From NCBI GenBank assembly GCA_031769625.1, contig JAUIMM010000643.1:1925501-1989500 (forward strand): a stretch of 64,000 bases of DNA, written 5' to 3'. The DNA comes from Taudactylus pleione (Eukaryota; Chordata; Amphibia; Anura; Myobatrachidae). Numbering within the stretch: position 1 is the first letter of the stretch; every line of letters starts with the position of its first letter. The notes below the pieces were generated by a model. The model searched no databases. It saw only the letters and a program-made list of their open reading frames with translations, and was not told the DNA's origin. The translations under genes and the position numbers were made by a program. Below are positions 11,060-21,560 of the stretch, piece after piece.

Positions 11060-12540
11060 GGAAAGTGGCGCACAAAAGGAATGAAACGAAGGTCCAGCGT
11101 AAGCTCTTCTGGGAGCCGATGCAGTTGACGGGAGGAAGGAAGACTTACCCCCCCGTGACCTGGGATATCCATTTGTCTAATTCCGGGCCAAACAGCATGT
11201 CGCCATTGAATGGTAAACCCTCCACCGCACGCTTGGATTCTGCGTCCGCATGCCAGGCGCGCAACCAGAGGGCTCTGCGGCCCGAAATAGCAGAAGCAGA
11301 TATGCGAGCACTAACCTGACTAATATCTTTTGACGCTTCTCCCAGGAAAACTGCAGACTCATGGATGTTTTGCTGCTAGTATGCGTAACCTGCTCTGGAA
11401 GTACCAGCGTCCAAACCTGTAATCAACTGGTCAGCCCAGCAAACCACAGCCTTGTTAACCCAAGCAGTAACAAGGGTGGGCCTAAGCTGAGCACCCGCTG
11501 CAGTATAAATAGATCTTCTCCAATTTACGATCCGAAGGATCTTTTAGTACTGTGGCTCCCGGTACAGGGAGTGTCTTAGAGAGACGGGAAACTGACGCAT
11601 CAACTGGAGGGAGCGTTTCCCACTTCTCTATCATGGATGATGGAAAAGGGTAGCTAGAAGGAAACCGGCGCGGAATTTGGAACCGTTTATCCGGTTGTTT
11701 CCAGGCCACTGAGAGCTGCTGTTGAAGATACAGTGAGAATGGAAAAACCGCTGATTTGGTTGTTTATGAAATAATTCACACTCCTGGGATGCAGGAATAA
11801 CATCTTCAGGTAATTTAAGGATTTTTCTGACTGCCAAAATTAGAGATTCCACCCCGGGAGAGGTGGACTCTAACTCTAGAGGGGTATCGTCCTGTAACGC
11901 TTCCTCCAATTCCCCTTCCTCTTCCGTAGCGAGGAATTCCTTGTCAGACTCTTCTGACTGGAGAACAGTCGATAAAGGACACTTTTGTGTCGGTCCTTGT
12001 AAGGAAGTGGAGGGAGCGGACACAACTGTACCCATAACCTGCACCAGGGTGTCAAGAGACTTGGTTAGCCCAGCAACCCAGGGAGGCTGAGACTTACATG
12101 CCTCAGCTAACTCAGACGTTAAATCCGTCATTACTCCTACCATGTCAGCGGCCCATGTAGGCGCAGGTGAGGCAATAATAGCCATAGGTGGATCAATTGC
12201 TATACAAGCATCACATAACGTGGACCCAGCAGCATGCAGCTTGGTTAGTTTATTGTTACACCTAGAACAAACATGTAGCGCTGTTTAACTGTGCTATGCA
12301 CACACTAACACAGCGCAGCATGCTGTGTAAGCGCTGGGCAGGAGCCGGGGGATGCGCAGCTTGTTACTCACTGCGTGTCCCCTGTAGTCTCTCTCAGCAG
12401 GTCAGCAGTCTTCTCTTCTTGTTGTGAAGACTTAGCTGTGGCGTTAAGGAGCTGTCAGAAGCTCTTGTAATGAGCCCTGAGCACTCCTTCCTGGTGTTTG
12501 CTAAAACACCAGGGCGCCAGGTACCCGGACCCCACCTTTT
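11060..12540 (-). pseudogene. DIRS element 1 gag-like region, degraded
   Basis: Several short minus-strand frames match the gag frame of element 2 in order: a KWETLPPVDASVSRLSK segment (about 11620), an LKDPSDRKLE segment (about 11530) and an N-terminal acidic and proline-rich part (11631-12185). Frame changes separate them. The function is inferred only from position and similarity to element 2. Confidence 0.65.
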
Positions 12541-12573
12541 AGATAGGTGGCGAAGGGTACCTATAGGAGTGTA

Positions 12574-12800
12574 AAAACATGAGATATGGTAAGAACTTAC
12601 CTTTGTTATCTCTGTTTCTACGAAGTCCATAGGGTCCACAGGGTGACCTTGGGGTATAGCTGGATCCTGGATCCTCGGGCACCACGGAGTTAAAGCTTTT
12701 AGCTGCTCCCAGGATGCACTTGGGTCCAACCTCCCCTATACCCCGCCCCCGAGCCACAGGCACCTCAGTTGGTAAGCAGCCCAGGCCGGAGGAGGAGACG
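12574..12800. repeat. DIRS element 2 right terminal repeat
   Basis: It begins ACATGAGATATGGTAAGAAC and runs through a GTCCATAGGGTCCACAGGGT block. Much of it (for example GCTCCCAGGATGCACTTGGG) is repeated inverted at 18640-18823. Its outer 75 bases are complementary to 12905-12985. Confidence 0.87.
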
Positions 12801-12904
12801 AAACAGAGAGAAGGAAGACTGGAACACACAAGAACCATACTCACAGAAATGGGAGACGGAAAACCGGTGACCAGTCACAGAGCCCATATGAAGCCAGGTG
12901 CGTC

Positions 12905-13030
12905 AGGGCGGGTGCCCTGTGGACCCTATGGACTTCGTAGAAACAGAGATAACAAAGGTAAGTTCTTACCATATCTCTTGTTTTCTACTTCAGGGTCCAT
13001 AGGGGTCCACAGGGTGACCTTGGGGATGTC
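12905..13030. repeat. DIRS element 2 internal complementary region
   Basis: The first part (12905-12985) is the reverse complement of the outer end of the right repeat. The second part (about 12985-13025, containing TTCTACTTCAGGGTCCATAG) is the reverse complement of the outer end of the left repeat at 18785-18823. This joins the two ends head to head, as in the circle-junction template of known DIRS elements. Confidence 0.87.
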
Positions 13031-13044
13031 CCAAAGCAGTCCAA

Positions 13045-14110
13045 CTAAGGGCGGGGACGCTCCTGTGCTGATAGGAGAACCCGGCGCCCAAAGGATGCAT
13101 CCTGAGAGGCAAAGGTGTCAAACGCATAGAACCTCAAAAAGGTCTGAACGGAAGACCAGGTGGCCGCCTTACAGAGCTGAACAGCAGAGGCGTCACGGCT
13201 AGCAGCCCAAGAAGGGCCCACGGACCGAGTGGAATGAGCCTTAACAGAGGCTGGAACAGGTAAACCCTCCTGCATATAAGCCTCAATAATAACAGAACGA
13301 AGCCAACGGGCTAGAGTCTGTTTGTTGGCAGGCCAACCCCTCTTGTGAAAACCAAAGAGGATAAACAAAGAATCCGACTTCCTCACAGAACTAGTCCGGT
13401 CCACATAAACCTGGAGTGCCCGGACAACGTCTAAGGAAGTCTCCCCAACCGAAAGATCAGGTGCCTGAAAGGCTGGTACAACAATTTCCTGATTAATGTG
13501 GAACCTGGAAACCACCTTAGGCAGGAAATCAGGACGAGTGCGAAGCACCGCTCTGTCCTGATGAAAAATCAGAAAAGGGGGACGACAAGAAAGCGCCCCC
13601 AAATCTAAAACCCTCCTGGCAGAAGCAATTGCCAAGAGGAAAACAGTTTTAAAAGTTAGCCACTTGAGCTCCACTGACTCCAAGGGCTCAAAAGGAGGAC
13701 CCTGTAAGGCCCGAAGAACCACCGCCAAATCCCACGGGGCCACAGGTGGCACAAAGGGAGGCTGGATTCTCAAAACACCCTGGAAAAAGGTGTGTACGTC
13801 CGGCATAGCAGCGATCCTGCGCTGGAACCACACCGACAGAGCAGACACGTGTACCTTCAGTGAAGAAAGACGTAATCCTAAATCCAAACCCGACTGAAGG
13901 AAAGCCAGAATACGCGAAACCCGGAACACCTGGGGATCATAGTTTCTGGCCTCGCACCACTGAAAGTAAGTGTGCCACACTCTGTGATAGATCCTCGCGG
14001 AAGCAGGCTTGCGCGCCCTCAGCATGGTAGTAATAACGGAGCTAGAAAAGCCCCGAGACCTCAGGACGGCTGTCTCAAGAGCCACGCCGTCAAAGATAGT
14101 CGACCCAGAT
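13045..14110 (-). CDS. DIRS element 2 tyrosine recombinase
   Basis: The enzyme is expected to integrate the circular DNA made by the element's RT. An N-terminal SAM-like core-binding part (about 14030-13800) is followed by the catalytic domain: an ASARRVLDLGAL segment with the first catalytic arginine, an AHSTRSVGPSW segment giving H-x-x-R, an AATWSS segment with the tryptophan, and FLRFYAFD with the nucleophile tyrosine. All key residues are present. The same frame stays open upstream to 15822, but that extension overlaps RT in another frame and has no recombinase similarity, so I placed the functional start near 14110-14025. Confidence 0.88.
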
Positions 14111-15776
14111 CCGGGTGAAGACAGGGCCCCTGAGACAACAGGTCCCGCCGTTGAGGTAGGAGGTACGGAGCGTCGATGGACAGGCTCCGCAGATCGGAGT
14201 ACCACGGCCTTCTGGGCCACGCTGGGGCCACCAGGATCAGTGTGCCTCCGTCCTGTTTGAACTTGCGCAGGACCCGAGGCAGCAGAGATATCGGAGGGAA
14301 CAAGTAAGCCAGTTGAAACAGCCATTTCACCGACAGCGCGTCTATCAGACTTGCGCCTGCGTCCCTTGTCCTTGACCCGTACACAGGCAGCTTGTGATTG
14401 TGACGGGACGCCATCAGATCCAGCTCTGGCAGCCCCCACTTGTCCACGAGTAGTTGGAATACCTCTGGATGAAGCGACCATTCCCCGGGATGCACATCGT
14501 AACGGCTGAGGAAGTCTGCCTCCCAATTGAGGACTCCTGGGATGAAAACTGCCGAGAGAGCTGGAAGATAGTGCTCCGCCCAAGCCAGGACGCGGGACAC
14601 CTCCGACATCGCAGCTCGACTGCGAGTCCCTCCCTGGTGATTGATGTACGCCACCGTGGTGGCGTTGTCTGACTGCACCTGAACGGCCCTTCCGTGAAGA
14701 GCGGTGCCGGACGACTGCAGGGCTCTGTATACTGCCCGCAGTTCCAGGATGTTGATGGGAAGAATCGCTTCCTCCGCCGACCAACGACCCTGAAGTGACA
14801 AGGAGCCTGTCACCGCCCCCCAACCCCGGAGACTGGCATCTGTCGTGAGCAGAACCCATTCCGGGATCCAAAAGGGGCGCCCCTCCAGGAGATGAGCTGT
14901 CTGCAGCCACCAGGCTAGGGACAGACGCACCTCCGAGGACAACACCAGCATCTGAGAGCGGATCCTGTGTGGCAATCCGTTCCATTCCGAAAGAATCAGC
15001 CCCTGCAGGGGCCTGGAATGGAACTGGGCAAACTCCACCATGTCGAATGCCGACACCATGGACCCCAAAACTCTCATCGCTGAGTGCACCGACACTCTGC
15101 CACTGCTCAGACAACTGTGAATCCGCAGCTGTAAGGAGGAGACCTTCTCTGGAGTCAGAAAAATCCGTTGCTGACGAGAGTCCAGCAGGGCCCCCAAATG
15201 AACCATCCGTTGTGATGGGATGAGGGAGGATTTCTTCCAGTTGATCAACCAGCTGTGCGCCTGTAGACAAGCGACCGTCAGGTGGAGATGCTGGATCAGT
15301 ACCTCCAGGGAGCTTGCCAGCAAGAGGAGGTCGTCTAGATACGGTAGCAACCGTATTCCCTGGCTCCGAAGGTGAGCCGCCATGACCGCCATCACCTTGG
15401 TAAATACCCTTGGTGCCGTGGAGAGACCAAAGGGTAGAGCCCTGAATTGGTAGTGGTTGTGGAGAATAGCAAACCGCAGAAACCGTTGGTGCGATGTTGC
15501 TATAGGCACATGGAGGTAGGCGTCCTGGATATCCAGGGAGACCATATAATCCCCCGGTTCCATCGCCAGTATGATGGAACGCAAAGTTTCCATCCTGAAT
15601 TTGGGAACCCTGAGAAACCTGTTCAGGGACTTCAAATTGAGGATGGGGCGATGAGAGCCATTGGGTTTCTGCACCAGAAACAGCGTAGAGTAATACCCCA
15701 TCCCACGTTGAGACTGTGGTACGGGTATAATGACCCCCGCCGTCAGCAAGGCCTCTATGGCTTCCTGAACCTGCAA
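14061..15776 (-). CDS. DIRS element 2 reverse transcriptase / RNase H with C-terminal domain
   Basis: The open frame of 571 codons holds, in order: RT fingers (RGMGYYSTLFLVQKPNGS), the first catalytic aspartate in VSLDIQDAYLHVPI, an FRALPFGLSTAPRVF segment, the YLDD motif at about 15330-15341, a thumb segment, and RNase H (LLTTDASLRGWGAV, then QSDNATTVAYINHQGG). A C-terminal part with LDLMASRHNHKLP and FPPISLLPRVLRK segments matches the extra domain that known DIRS elements carry after RNase H, often described as methyltransferase-like. Its end overlaps the recombinase gene in a different frame. The true start is probably upstream, across the MITE at 15859-16009. Confidence 0.88.
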   Translation of the reverse strand: MQVQEAIEALLTAGVIIPVPQSQRGMGYYSTLFLVQKPNGSHRPILNLKSLNRFLRVPKFRMETLRSIILAMEPGDYMVSLDIQDAYLHVPIATSHQRFLRFAILHNHYQFRALPFGLSTAPRVFTKVMAVMAAHLRSQGIRLLPYLDDLLLLASSLEVLIQHLHLTVACLQAHSWLINWKKSSLIPSQRMVHLGALLDSRQQRIFLTPEKVSSLQLRIHSCLSSGRVSVHSAMRVLGSMVSAFDMVEFAQFHSRPLQGLILSEWNGLPHRIRSQMLVLSSEVRLSLAWWLQTAHLLEGRPFWIPEWVLLTTDASLRGWGAVTGSLSLQGRWSAEEAILPINILELRAVYRALQSSGTALHGRAVQVQSDNATTVAYINHQGGTRSRAAMSEVSRVLAWAEHYLPALSAVFIPGVLNWEADFLSRYDVHPGEWSLHPEVFQLLVDKWGLPELDLMASRHNHKLPVYGSRTRDAGASLIDALSVKWLFQLAYLFPPISLLPRVLRKFKQDGGTLILVAPAWPRRPWYSDLRSLSIDAPYLLPQRRDLLSQGPCLHPDLGRLSLTAWLLRQPS

Positions 15777-15858
15777 GGCCTTGGTTTTGTCCTGAGAAGG
15801 ACTTGTGCAAAAAAACTGGCAAGGCGGCCTGTGCCGAAAAGACAGGGCGTACCCCTGG

Positions 15859-16009
15859 TAGGGATGTGCAGGCTCGGTTCTACTCGGTTCCGTTCGGTTC
15901 TTTTTACCGGATCTTATTGGGTTTCAGCTGTCACGAGTTTTAGATAGCCAATAAGATTCGGTAAAAAGAACCGAACGGAACCGAGTAGAACCGAGCCTGC
16001 ACATCCCTA
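15859..16009. mobile_element. 151-bp hAT-type MITE in DIRS element 2
   Basis: The element is almost all stem: TAGGGATGTGCAGGCTCGG at the left is matched by its inverse at the right, with arms of roughly 60 bp and a loop of about 25 bp. The 8-bp sequence ACCCCTGG is duplicated exactly at 15851-15858 and 16010-16017. An 8-bp duplication and a TAGGGATG terminus are typical of hAT elements. It carries no gene. It separates RT from gag and is the youngest layer of this nest. Confidence 0.9.
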
Positions 16010-16125
16010 ACCCCTGGGAGACCACTTCTCGCACCCAGGCATCCGTGGTGGTATTGTGCCAGCACTGGGCGAATTGAAGAAGTCGGCCTCCCACTCTGGG
16101 GTCCCCCAGAGGGAGGCCCGTCCCA

Positions 16126-17623
16126 TCACGCAGAAGGCTTATCTTCTGGCTTGGAAGAAGGGCGCCTAGCACTCCAGGCTTGCTTCTTTGGCTTTGAGGC
16201 GGTCTTGGGTGCGGACTGCCTCGGGAAGGACTGACCCTTTGCCTTGCCCTGAACCCGAAAGGAACGAAATGCCGAGCTCCGGACCTTAGCAGGTGTAGTA
16301 GCTGAAGGGAGGAAGGCTGACTTGGATTTTGCCAGGGTATCTACTATTTTGTCCAGGTCCGGACCAAATAGTAATTCCCCATTAAAAGGTAAGGCCTCCA
16401 AGCCTTTCTTTGAATCCGCGTCTGCTCTCCAAGACCGCAACCACAAGGATCTACGAGCAGACACTGCTGCCGCCGAAACCCTAGAGGTCAACAGGCTAGC
16501 ATCCAAAGATGCTTCTCCAATGTAGGAGGCGGCATCTCTCATCTGTCCTAACAACGCCCTCTGGACGTCCGGAGATTCATCCGTAAACGTGTCCTCCAAG
16601 GCGTTGGCCCACCCCTCAATGGCCTTGGCCACCCAGGAGATGGCCATGGACGGCCGGGCTACAGCCCCTGAGAGAGAATAAATAGACTTTAGACAAGTCT
16701 CCACCTTCCTGTCCGTAGGATCCTTCAGCGAGGATATAGACGGCAATGGCAAAGTAGCACTCCTGATGAGGCTTGTTACATGGGAATCGACTGCAGGCGG
16801 AGTTTCCCATTTCTTACAATGCGCTTCCGGGAATGGATAATTGGACGCCAAGCGTTTCTGTGGCAGGAAACGCTTACTGGGCGTCTGCCAGGCCACCGCC
16901 ATGTGATCAGTCAACTGATCAGACAAGGGGAACGCTGTAGAAGTAACCTTAGCTTTTTTAAAACTAGGATACCTTGACTTGGGAGCGGGTGCCTCATCCT
17001 CAATCAGAAGAATGGCCCGCACCGCCTTAACCAGAGCCCGAGTCATCCTGCACCTCACCATCATCCGAGGACCCCTCAGAATCCGAAAGATGCGCAGCCT
17101 GTGCCATGACTGAGCGTTTAGACGCCCTGGAGGGCACGTCACTACGCAACATCGACTGAAAAGCCGAAGATGCTGCCGCCAAATCTTGGACAGTGTGGGA
17201 AAGCGCATCCACCCAGGGTGGAGGAGCTGTCACAGGAGCCTGAAACGGCACCACAGCCGGCTGTGCCACAGGGGTGGACTGAATATACATTGGCAACCCC
17301 GCATAGGGACCAACAGGCTGAGACCCCGGGGGAGTCTGCAATAATTGTGGGACACCCGGGGAATGGGGGATGGCAGGCTGGGGCAACGCCCTAGTAGAGG
17401 CGGCAGTCGGGACCGACAGACGGTCCGCGATGGACACCAGCACCTGGGAAAACATCGCCCATGGTGGCTCCTGCGACATGGGAGGTTTAGACGTACCAGG
17501 GACCGCCTGGAACCGTCCGCACAGGCCGTCCTGTGACAAATCCTCCCTATCCACTCCTGCAGAACAGCGCCTGCAGGAGAACAATGCCGGAGCCCCGGAG
17601 TGCTCAATCTCCTCCTCAGACAT
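16126..17623 (-). pseudogene. DIRS element 2 gag-like gene, one frame change
   Basis: The N-terminal part (17623-17027) has CxxC-type cysteines near its start, then a long proline, glutamine and alanine-rich stretch and an acidic serine-rich tail. The second part (17208-16126) continues in another frame with an FKKAKVTSTAFPLSDQLTDH segment, a WETPPAVDSHVTSLIRS segment, an LFGPDLDKIVDTLAKS segment and a basic lysine and arginine-rich C-terminus. The overlap of the two frames at 17027-17208 marks a probable indel. It occupies the gag position; the function is not proven from sequence. Confidence 0.72.
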
Positions 17624-17639
17624 GACTTAGGAAGAAAAC

Positions 17640-18640
17640 GTGCGCACTCACCAGTGTGCTGAACAACAGCCCACAATATGGCACCGTGTAGCACACAACT
17701 GTATGTGACGGACCTCACAAATACGTGATCTATATAGGTGAGGTCAGTAGAAACACCCTTCCCCCGCACACCTGTAGGGCTTGTAGGAGAAGGAAAGGGA
17801 TAGGTACAGGCTGACAGTAAGTAGAAAAAAGACACAGACAGGCAGCACTAGCAAAAGTCACATACCATGCAGGAAGATATACTCACTGCACCTTTCCACT
17901 ACAATCAACCTCCCAGATTCAGTGTCTGGGAGGGCTATAGTGCTGTGTACACTGTCCTTGTCGGGGGAGAGGTACACAGGGGGACTGGTCCGCGTGCTCC
18001 CTGAGAGTATCCACGCTGCCAGTAAGAAAATGGCCGCTGGAGACCTCAGAGGAGGAGTGGCCCGAGTAGCTGCAGCTCAGCGACGCCAGACTCCGAGCTG
18101 AAAGGCGCGCTGAGCTGAGGGGAGGAGCCGCTAGACAGGGAAGGCTTCCTCCCCTGGCTAGCATATTTAACCCCCAAGGTTGCGGCATCCCGCTTGCCGC
18201 TTAATTTACCCTGGTGGTCTAGTGGTCTGACGGGGTATGCCTCCGATAGAGGGGGGGCCCACCGCCACCGCTAGCGCCCCCGGTCTGTCCCCTAGACCGG
18301 GGGCATGGGACTGCATATAAAAGGCATTACCCGCGCACCGCCGCTAATCAGCGGTGCGCGGCTTACCTTAAGCTCTCCGGCGTCTTCCGGCAGCAGTCCC
18401 GGGGGAAGCCAGAGTCCGGCTAGTACAGACTCTGGCTTCCCCCGCCGCGATCCCCAGTTCAGTGCTGGCGTCGCGGCGCCAGCAGGGAGAAGGAGCGGCA
18501 GCGTGGGCGTCTGTACAGACAGCCCAGCGCTGCCGCTCTGGAGAAAAAAACTCTAGTCAAAAAAATAAATAAATGTAACTAAGTTAAAAAAAAAAAAGCT
18601 TTAGGGGGCTGCTCCTGCAGCCCCCCCCCCCCCCCGCAGG
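17640..18640 (-). other. DIRS element 2 untranslated leader
   Basis: No supported gene is present. The segment is GC-rich, with imperfect inverted repeats around 18360-18480. The equivalent region of DIRS element 3 (27830-28750) is recognisably similar. It ends in A-rich sequence and a C homopolymer near 18620. Confidence 0.6.
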
Positions 18641-18823
18641 GTGACCCGACTCCGGCCGGGCACCATCTTAAACTGAGGTGCCTGTGGCTCGGGGGCGGGG
18701 TATAGGGGAGGTTGGACCCAAGTGCATCCTGGGAGCAGCTAAAAGCTTTAACTCCGTGGTGCCCGAGGATCCAGCTATACCCCAAGGTCACCCTGTGGAC
18801 CCCTATGGACCCTGAAGTAGAAA
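18640..18823. repeat. DIRS element 2 left terminal repeat
   Basis: This is an inverted copy of 12574-12800, containing CTATACCCCAAGGTCACCC near its outer end and finishing in GGACCCTGAAGTAG at about 18820. It is followed directly by AAA and then sequence of DIRS element 1. Confidence 0.86.
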
Positions 18824-18889
18824 GATGCTTTTAAATTAAAAAAAAAAATTTAATAAAATAAATGTATTTGCTGGAGCACAGCATAATGT

Positions 18890-19051
18890 GACCAGCTCCA
18901 TGAGGCACATTTTCTAAACTGAGGGCTGATGGGGCATAGAGGGGGAGGAGCTTCATACTTCTAGATTATTTTAAAGTGCCAGCTTCAGTTATCCACGCCT
19001 CTATACCCCAGCGTAAGCACCTCCAGTGTCCCCTAGTGGATGAAAGAGAAA
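18890..19051. repeat. DIRS element 1 left terminal repeat
   Basis: It is an inverted copy of 7887-8060, including TTTCTAAACTGAGGG at its inner side and CTCCAGTGTCCCCTAGTGG near its outer end. It finishes in GATGAAAGAGAAA. Its presence beyond element 2 is what shows that element 2 is nested. Confidence 0.85.
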
Positions 19052-19169
19052 TACCATTTTCAGGAAATCAGTAAATAATGTCCCTCGTTCCAACTAAAAT
19101 GCTGCATGGATAATCTATATTAGATGTTGGTGGGCTGAATACACTGGGGCATATGAAAAGTTGGACACA

Positions 19170-19760
19170 CAGGTGGAAGACAGGGTCAAGGGACAGTCCG
19201 AGTCTTGGATATGTTAGCGAGGGCAGTGTCAGTGAAATGTAGAAAAGGGAAGTGAAATTGCAGTGGGTGAAGACAGAGAAGAGAAAGTGGGTCAGGCCGT
19301 TGAATGCCAGCAGTTTGAATGCAAAGGGAAAAGGGAAGGGAAGCTGTCAGAGGAGATACAGGTGGAGATGTGAGCAAGGTCAGGTAAGCATTGAGAGGCA
19401 GGATTATAAGGCGTTGGGTGAAACAGGATCAATGGTACAGGTTGATGGTAAAAAGGAAGAGAGGTGTGTGAAAGCTTTATTTTCAGTAACAGGAGCTGGT
19501 GAGTAGGAGAGTGGAAGAGAAGGTGGATGTGAAGGGATGGATCTGGCTAGAGAAGATTTCTTGATGGATGCCTTTTAAGTTGGTGGAAATGTCAAGAGCA
19601 GTGAGGGAAAAAGGAGACACTGGTTGGGTGGGTAGAGTGAATTGACTGTGGCAAACATGCCACAAGGGTTGGACCACTGGGTGGATATGAGGGATCTAAA
19701 GTAGGTGTGCTTGGCGAAAAAGGGGGCGGTACAGCATGCAGACAGAATACATTTGTAATG
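19170..19760 (-). pseudogene. LINE reverse-transcriptase remnant (CR1/L2-like)
   Basis: Minus-strand translation gives short pieces resembling the linker and RT start of CR1/L2-type LINEs: an SNPCGMFATVNSL segment near 19660, then an LPSTCTIDPVSPNAL segment near 19420. Frame changes and stops are frequent. The clade is inferred from memory of family motifs and is uncertain. Confidence 0.45.
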
Positions 19761-19794
19761 GATAAGGTCTGCATTGCAGCATTTACAGATTTAC

Positions 19795-19881
19795 CTGTAC
19801 ACCTTGTAAGACTGGGGCAGAGTCAGTTAGAGTCTCTTTAGAGTCTGTGAGCGGTGCTGGAGGGGAACTTGGCTTTGGTAC
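19795..19881 (-). CDS. LETM2: LETM2 coding exon 8
   Basis: This 87-bp exon adds 29 codons in phase 0, including a TDSKETLTDSAPVLQG segment that lines up with the TESKE...APQLKG part of the mammalian LETM2 C-terminal tail. The acceptor is TTTTACAG before GTACCAAAG and the donor is CAG followed by GTAAAT. It is rich in proline, serine and threonine, as expected for the tail after the folded LETM domain. It is the last exon I could find; mammalian LETM2 has roughly 80 more residues. Confidence 0.8.
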
Positions 19882-20670
19882 CTGTAAAAGTAATAATATT
19901 CAAAAATATTTAATAAATAAATTTAGTTTTTGCTATAGTGAAAATACCATTAGCTCCTTAAATAATGCCTAGTTTAAAGATAGATTTACTCCACAGCACA
20001 GTTATTTTCTCTGTGGAAACACAGTACAAAGGACTTGCATACACAATGCTGCAGAGAAGCCGGGTTGGCAGATCTATTTGTTAGAACTGAAGGTGCAGCA
20101 TCCCAGAATGAATCAGTATTGCTATTCTATAGAACCACCATATTATACAACACTTTTTGTATCTAATGTAGGTGAATAAAAAGATATCAACTTTTCTACT
20201 CATGTGGGTCTGCCTCTTCTTCCAGATGGATAGTGTTTCACGAATAGGATGGGCTGCACCATTATTGCACAGCTATCTTTATATTACTGCTAATATTTAC
20301 AGAGCACCTATAATCTAAACAAACCATTTTTGCAGTACAAACCAATATTCTTTAGAATGCAGCCGATGAACCAGGATAACCTGTTTCTCACACACACTGG
20401 AAGTATCGGGAAGTGCCTTAGTGCCATCACCGGTTCCTAATGAATTTATAGGTTGTACCATCCTGTATATTGGTTCAGCCCACAATATATCAGCTGTGAT
20501 TGTGTTTAAGCAACATGTTCTTTCCGGAGTGTTAGTAGGACATCGTTTTTCCTCACACTGTACTTTGGGAAAACATTAGTGTCCTTATGGTAAGGGATAC
20601 ATTCATCCTGTTTGCAGCCACTAAAGTCAGACTAGACATTCTGTAACTAGTATATATATTGGAGAATCCA
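19882..20670 (-). other. LETM2 intron 7, right-hand part, no feature seen
   Basis: AT-rich non-coding sequence without an identifiable gene or repeat. Confidence 0.6.
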
Positions 20671-20689
20671 CTCACTATATGCTCTAATA

Positions 20690-21560
20690 CATTACTTTAT
20701 TACCCACGGACTGTACCCTTCTACCTCTTATTACTCATTCACTGTATACTCTACTACCTCTTATTACCCACTCACTGTATATCCTACTACCTATTCATAC
20801 CCAATCACTGTAGGCTCTACTACCTCTTATTAGCAACTCACTGTATGCTCTACTACCTCTTATTACCCAATCACTGTATGCTCTAGTACCTCTTATTACC
20901 AACTCACTGTATGCTCTACTACCTCTTATTACCAACTCACTGTATGCTCTACTACCTCTTATTACCAACTCACTGTATGCGCTACTACCTCTTATTACCC
21001 ACTCACTGTATATCCTACTACCTATTCATATCCAATCACTGTATGCTCTACCTCTTATTACCCAATCACTGTATGCTCTACTACCTATTCATATCCAATC
21101 ACTGTATGCTCTACTACCTCTTATTACCCAATCACTTTATGCTCTACTACCTCATATTACCAACTCACTGTATGTGCTACTACCTCCTAACTCACGGTTA
21201 GGAGAAAAGTGCTATATAAATAACATTATTATTATTATCTGTTATCACCTACTCACTATGTACTCTTCTATCTCTTATTACCAACTCACTGCATATGCCA
21301 TTATACCTTCACAGAATTCTCTACGACCTCTTATTGTGTGCTCACTGTGTGCTCTACCTGTTATTATTATCAACTGACTGTGGTTTCTACTACCTTTTAT
21401 TACATACTCACTGTATGCTCTACCACCTCTTATTACTCACTCTCTGTATACCCTACTACCTCTTATTACCCCAACTCACTGTGTACTCTACAACTCTAAT
21501 TACACACTCACTGTGTGCTCTACTACCCCTTATTACCCACTCACTCACAGCTTCATATGT
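20690..21560. repeat. 33-bp minisatellite
   Basis: About 25 imperfect copies of a unit like CTCTACTACCTCTTATTACC plus AACTCACTGTATG are arranged head to tail inside LETM2 intron 7. Units vary by small indels and substitutions, most at the right-hand end. Because 33 is a multiple of three, a frame stays open through many copies and reads as an 11-residue repeat (LYYLLLPTHCM). That is a by-product of the repeat and not evidence of a protein. Confidence 0.9.

Larger units (their letters stand above)
12574..18823 (-). mobile_element. DIRS element 2, nearly intact, inserted in DIRS element 1
   Basis: This is a complete DIRS-type element of about 6.25 kb on the minus strand: left terminal repeat (about 18640-18823), gag (17623-16126), RT/RNase H with C-terminal extension (15776-14061), tyrosine recombinase (about 14110-13045), internal complementary region (12905-13030) and right terminal repeat (12574-12800). 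The RT and recombinase frames are open; gag needs one frame change, and a 151-bp hAT MITE sits upstream of the RT frame. It interrupts element 1 between its gag and its left repeat, so it is the younger insertion. Confidence 0.92.
7887..19051 (-). mobile_element. DIRS element 1 (tyrosine-recombinase retrotransposon), host of nested DIRS element 2
   Basis: The outer element reads on the minus strand. From high to low coordinates it has a left terminal repeat (about 18890-19051), gag remnants (12540-11060), RT/RNase H (10880-9550), tyrosine recombinase (9276-8270), an internal complementary region (about 8180-8290) and a right terminal repeat (7887-8060). The two terminal repeats are inverted copies; both contain the TAAGCACCTCCAGTGTCCCC-type block in opposite orientation. 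DIRS element 2 occupies 12574-18823 between gag and the left repeat. All genes are frameshifted and the RT core is deleted, so the copy is dead. Confidence 0.88.

Noticed and set aside
12714..13202. Plus-strand ORFs across the DIRS ends and recombinase
   Set aside because: They are shadows of minus-strand genes or cross the terminal and complementary repeats.
14110..15822. The upstream part of the 925-codon frame as a separate protein
   Set aside because: It overlaps the RT gene on the same strand in another frame and has no recognisable domain; only the C-terminal recombinase part is supported.
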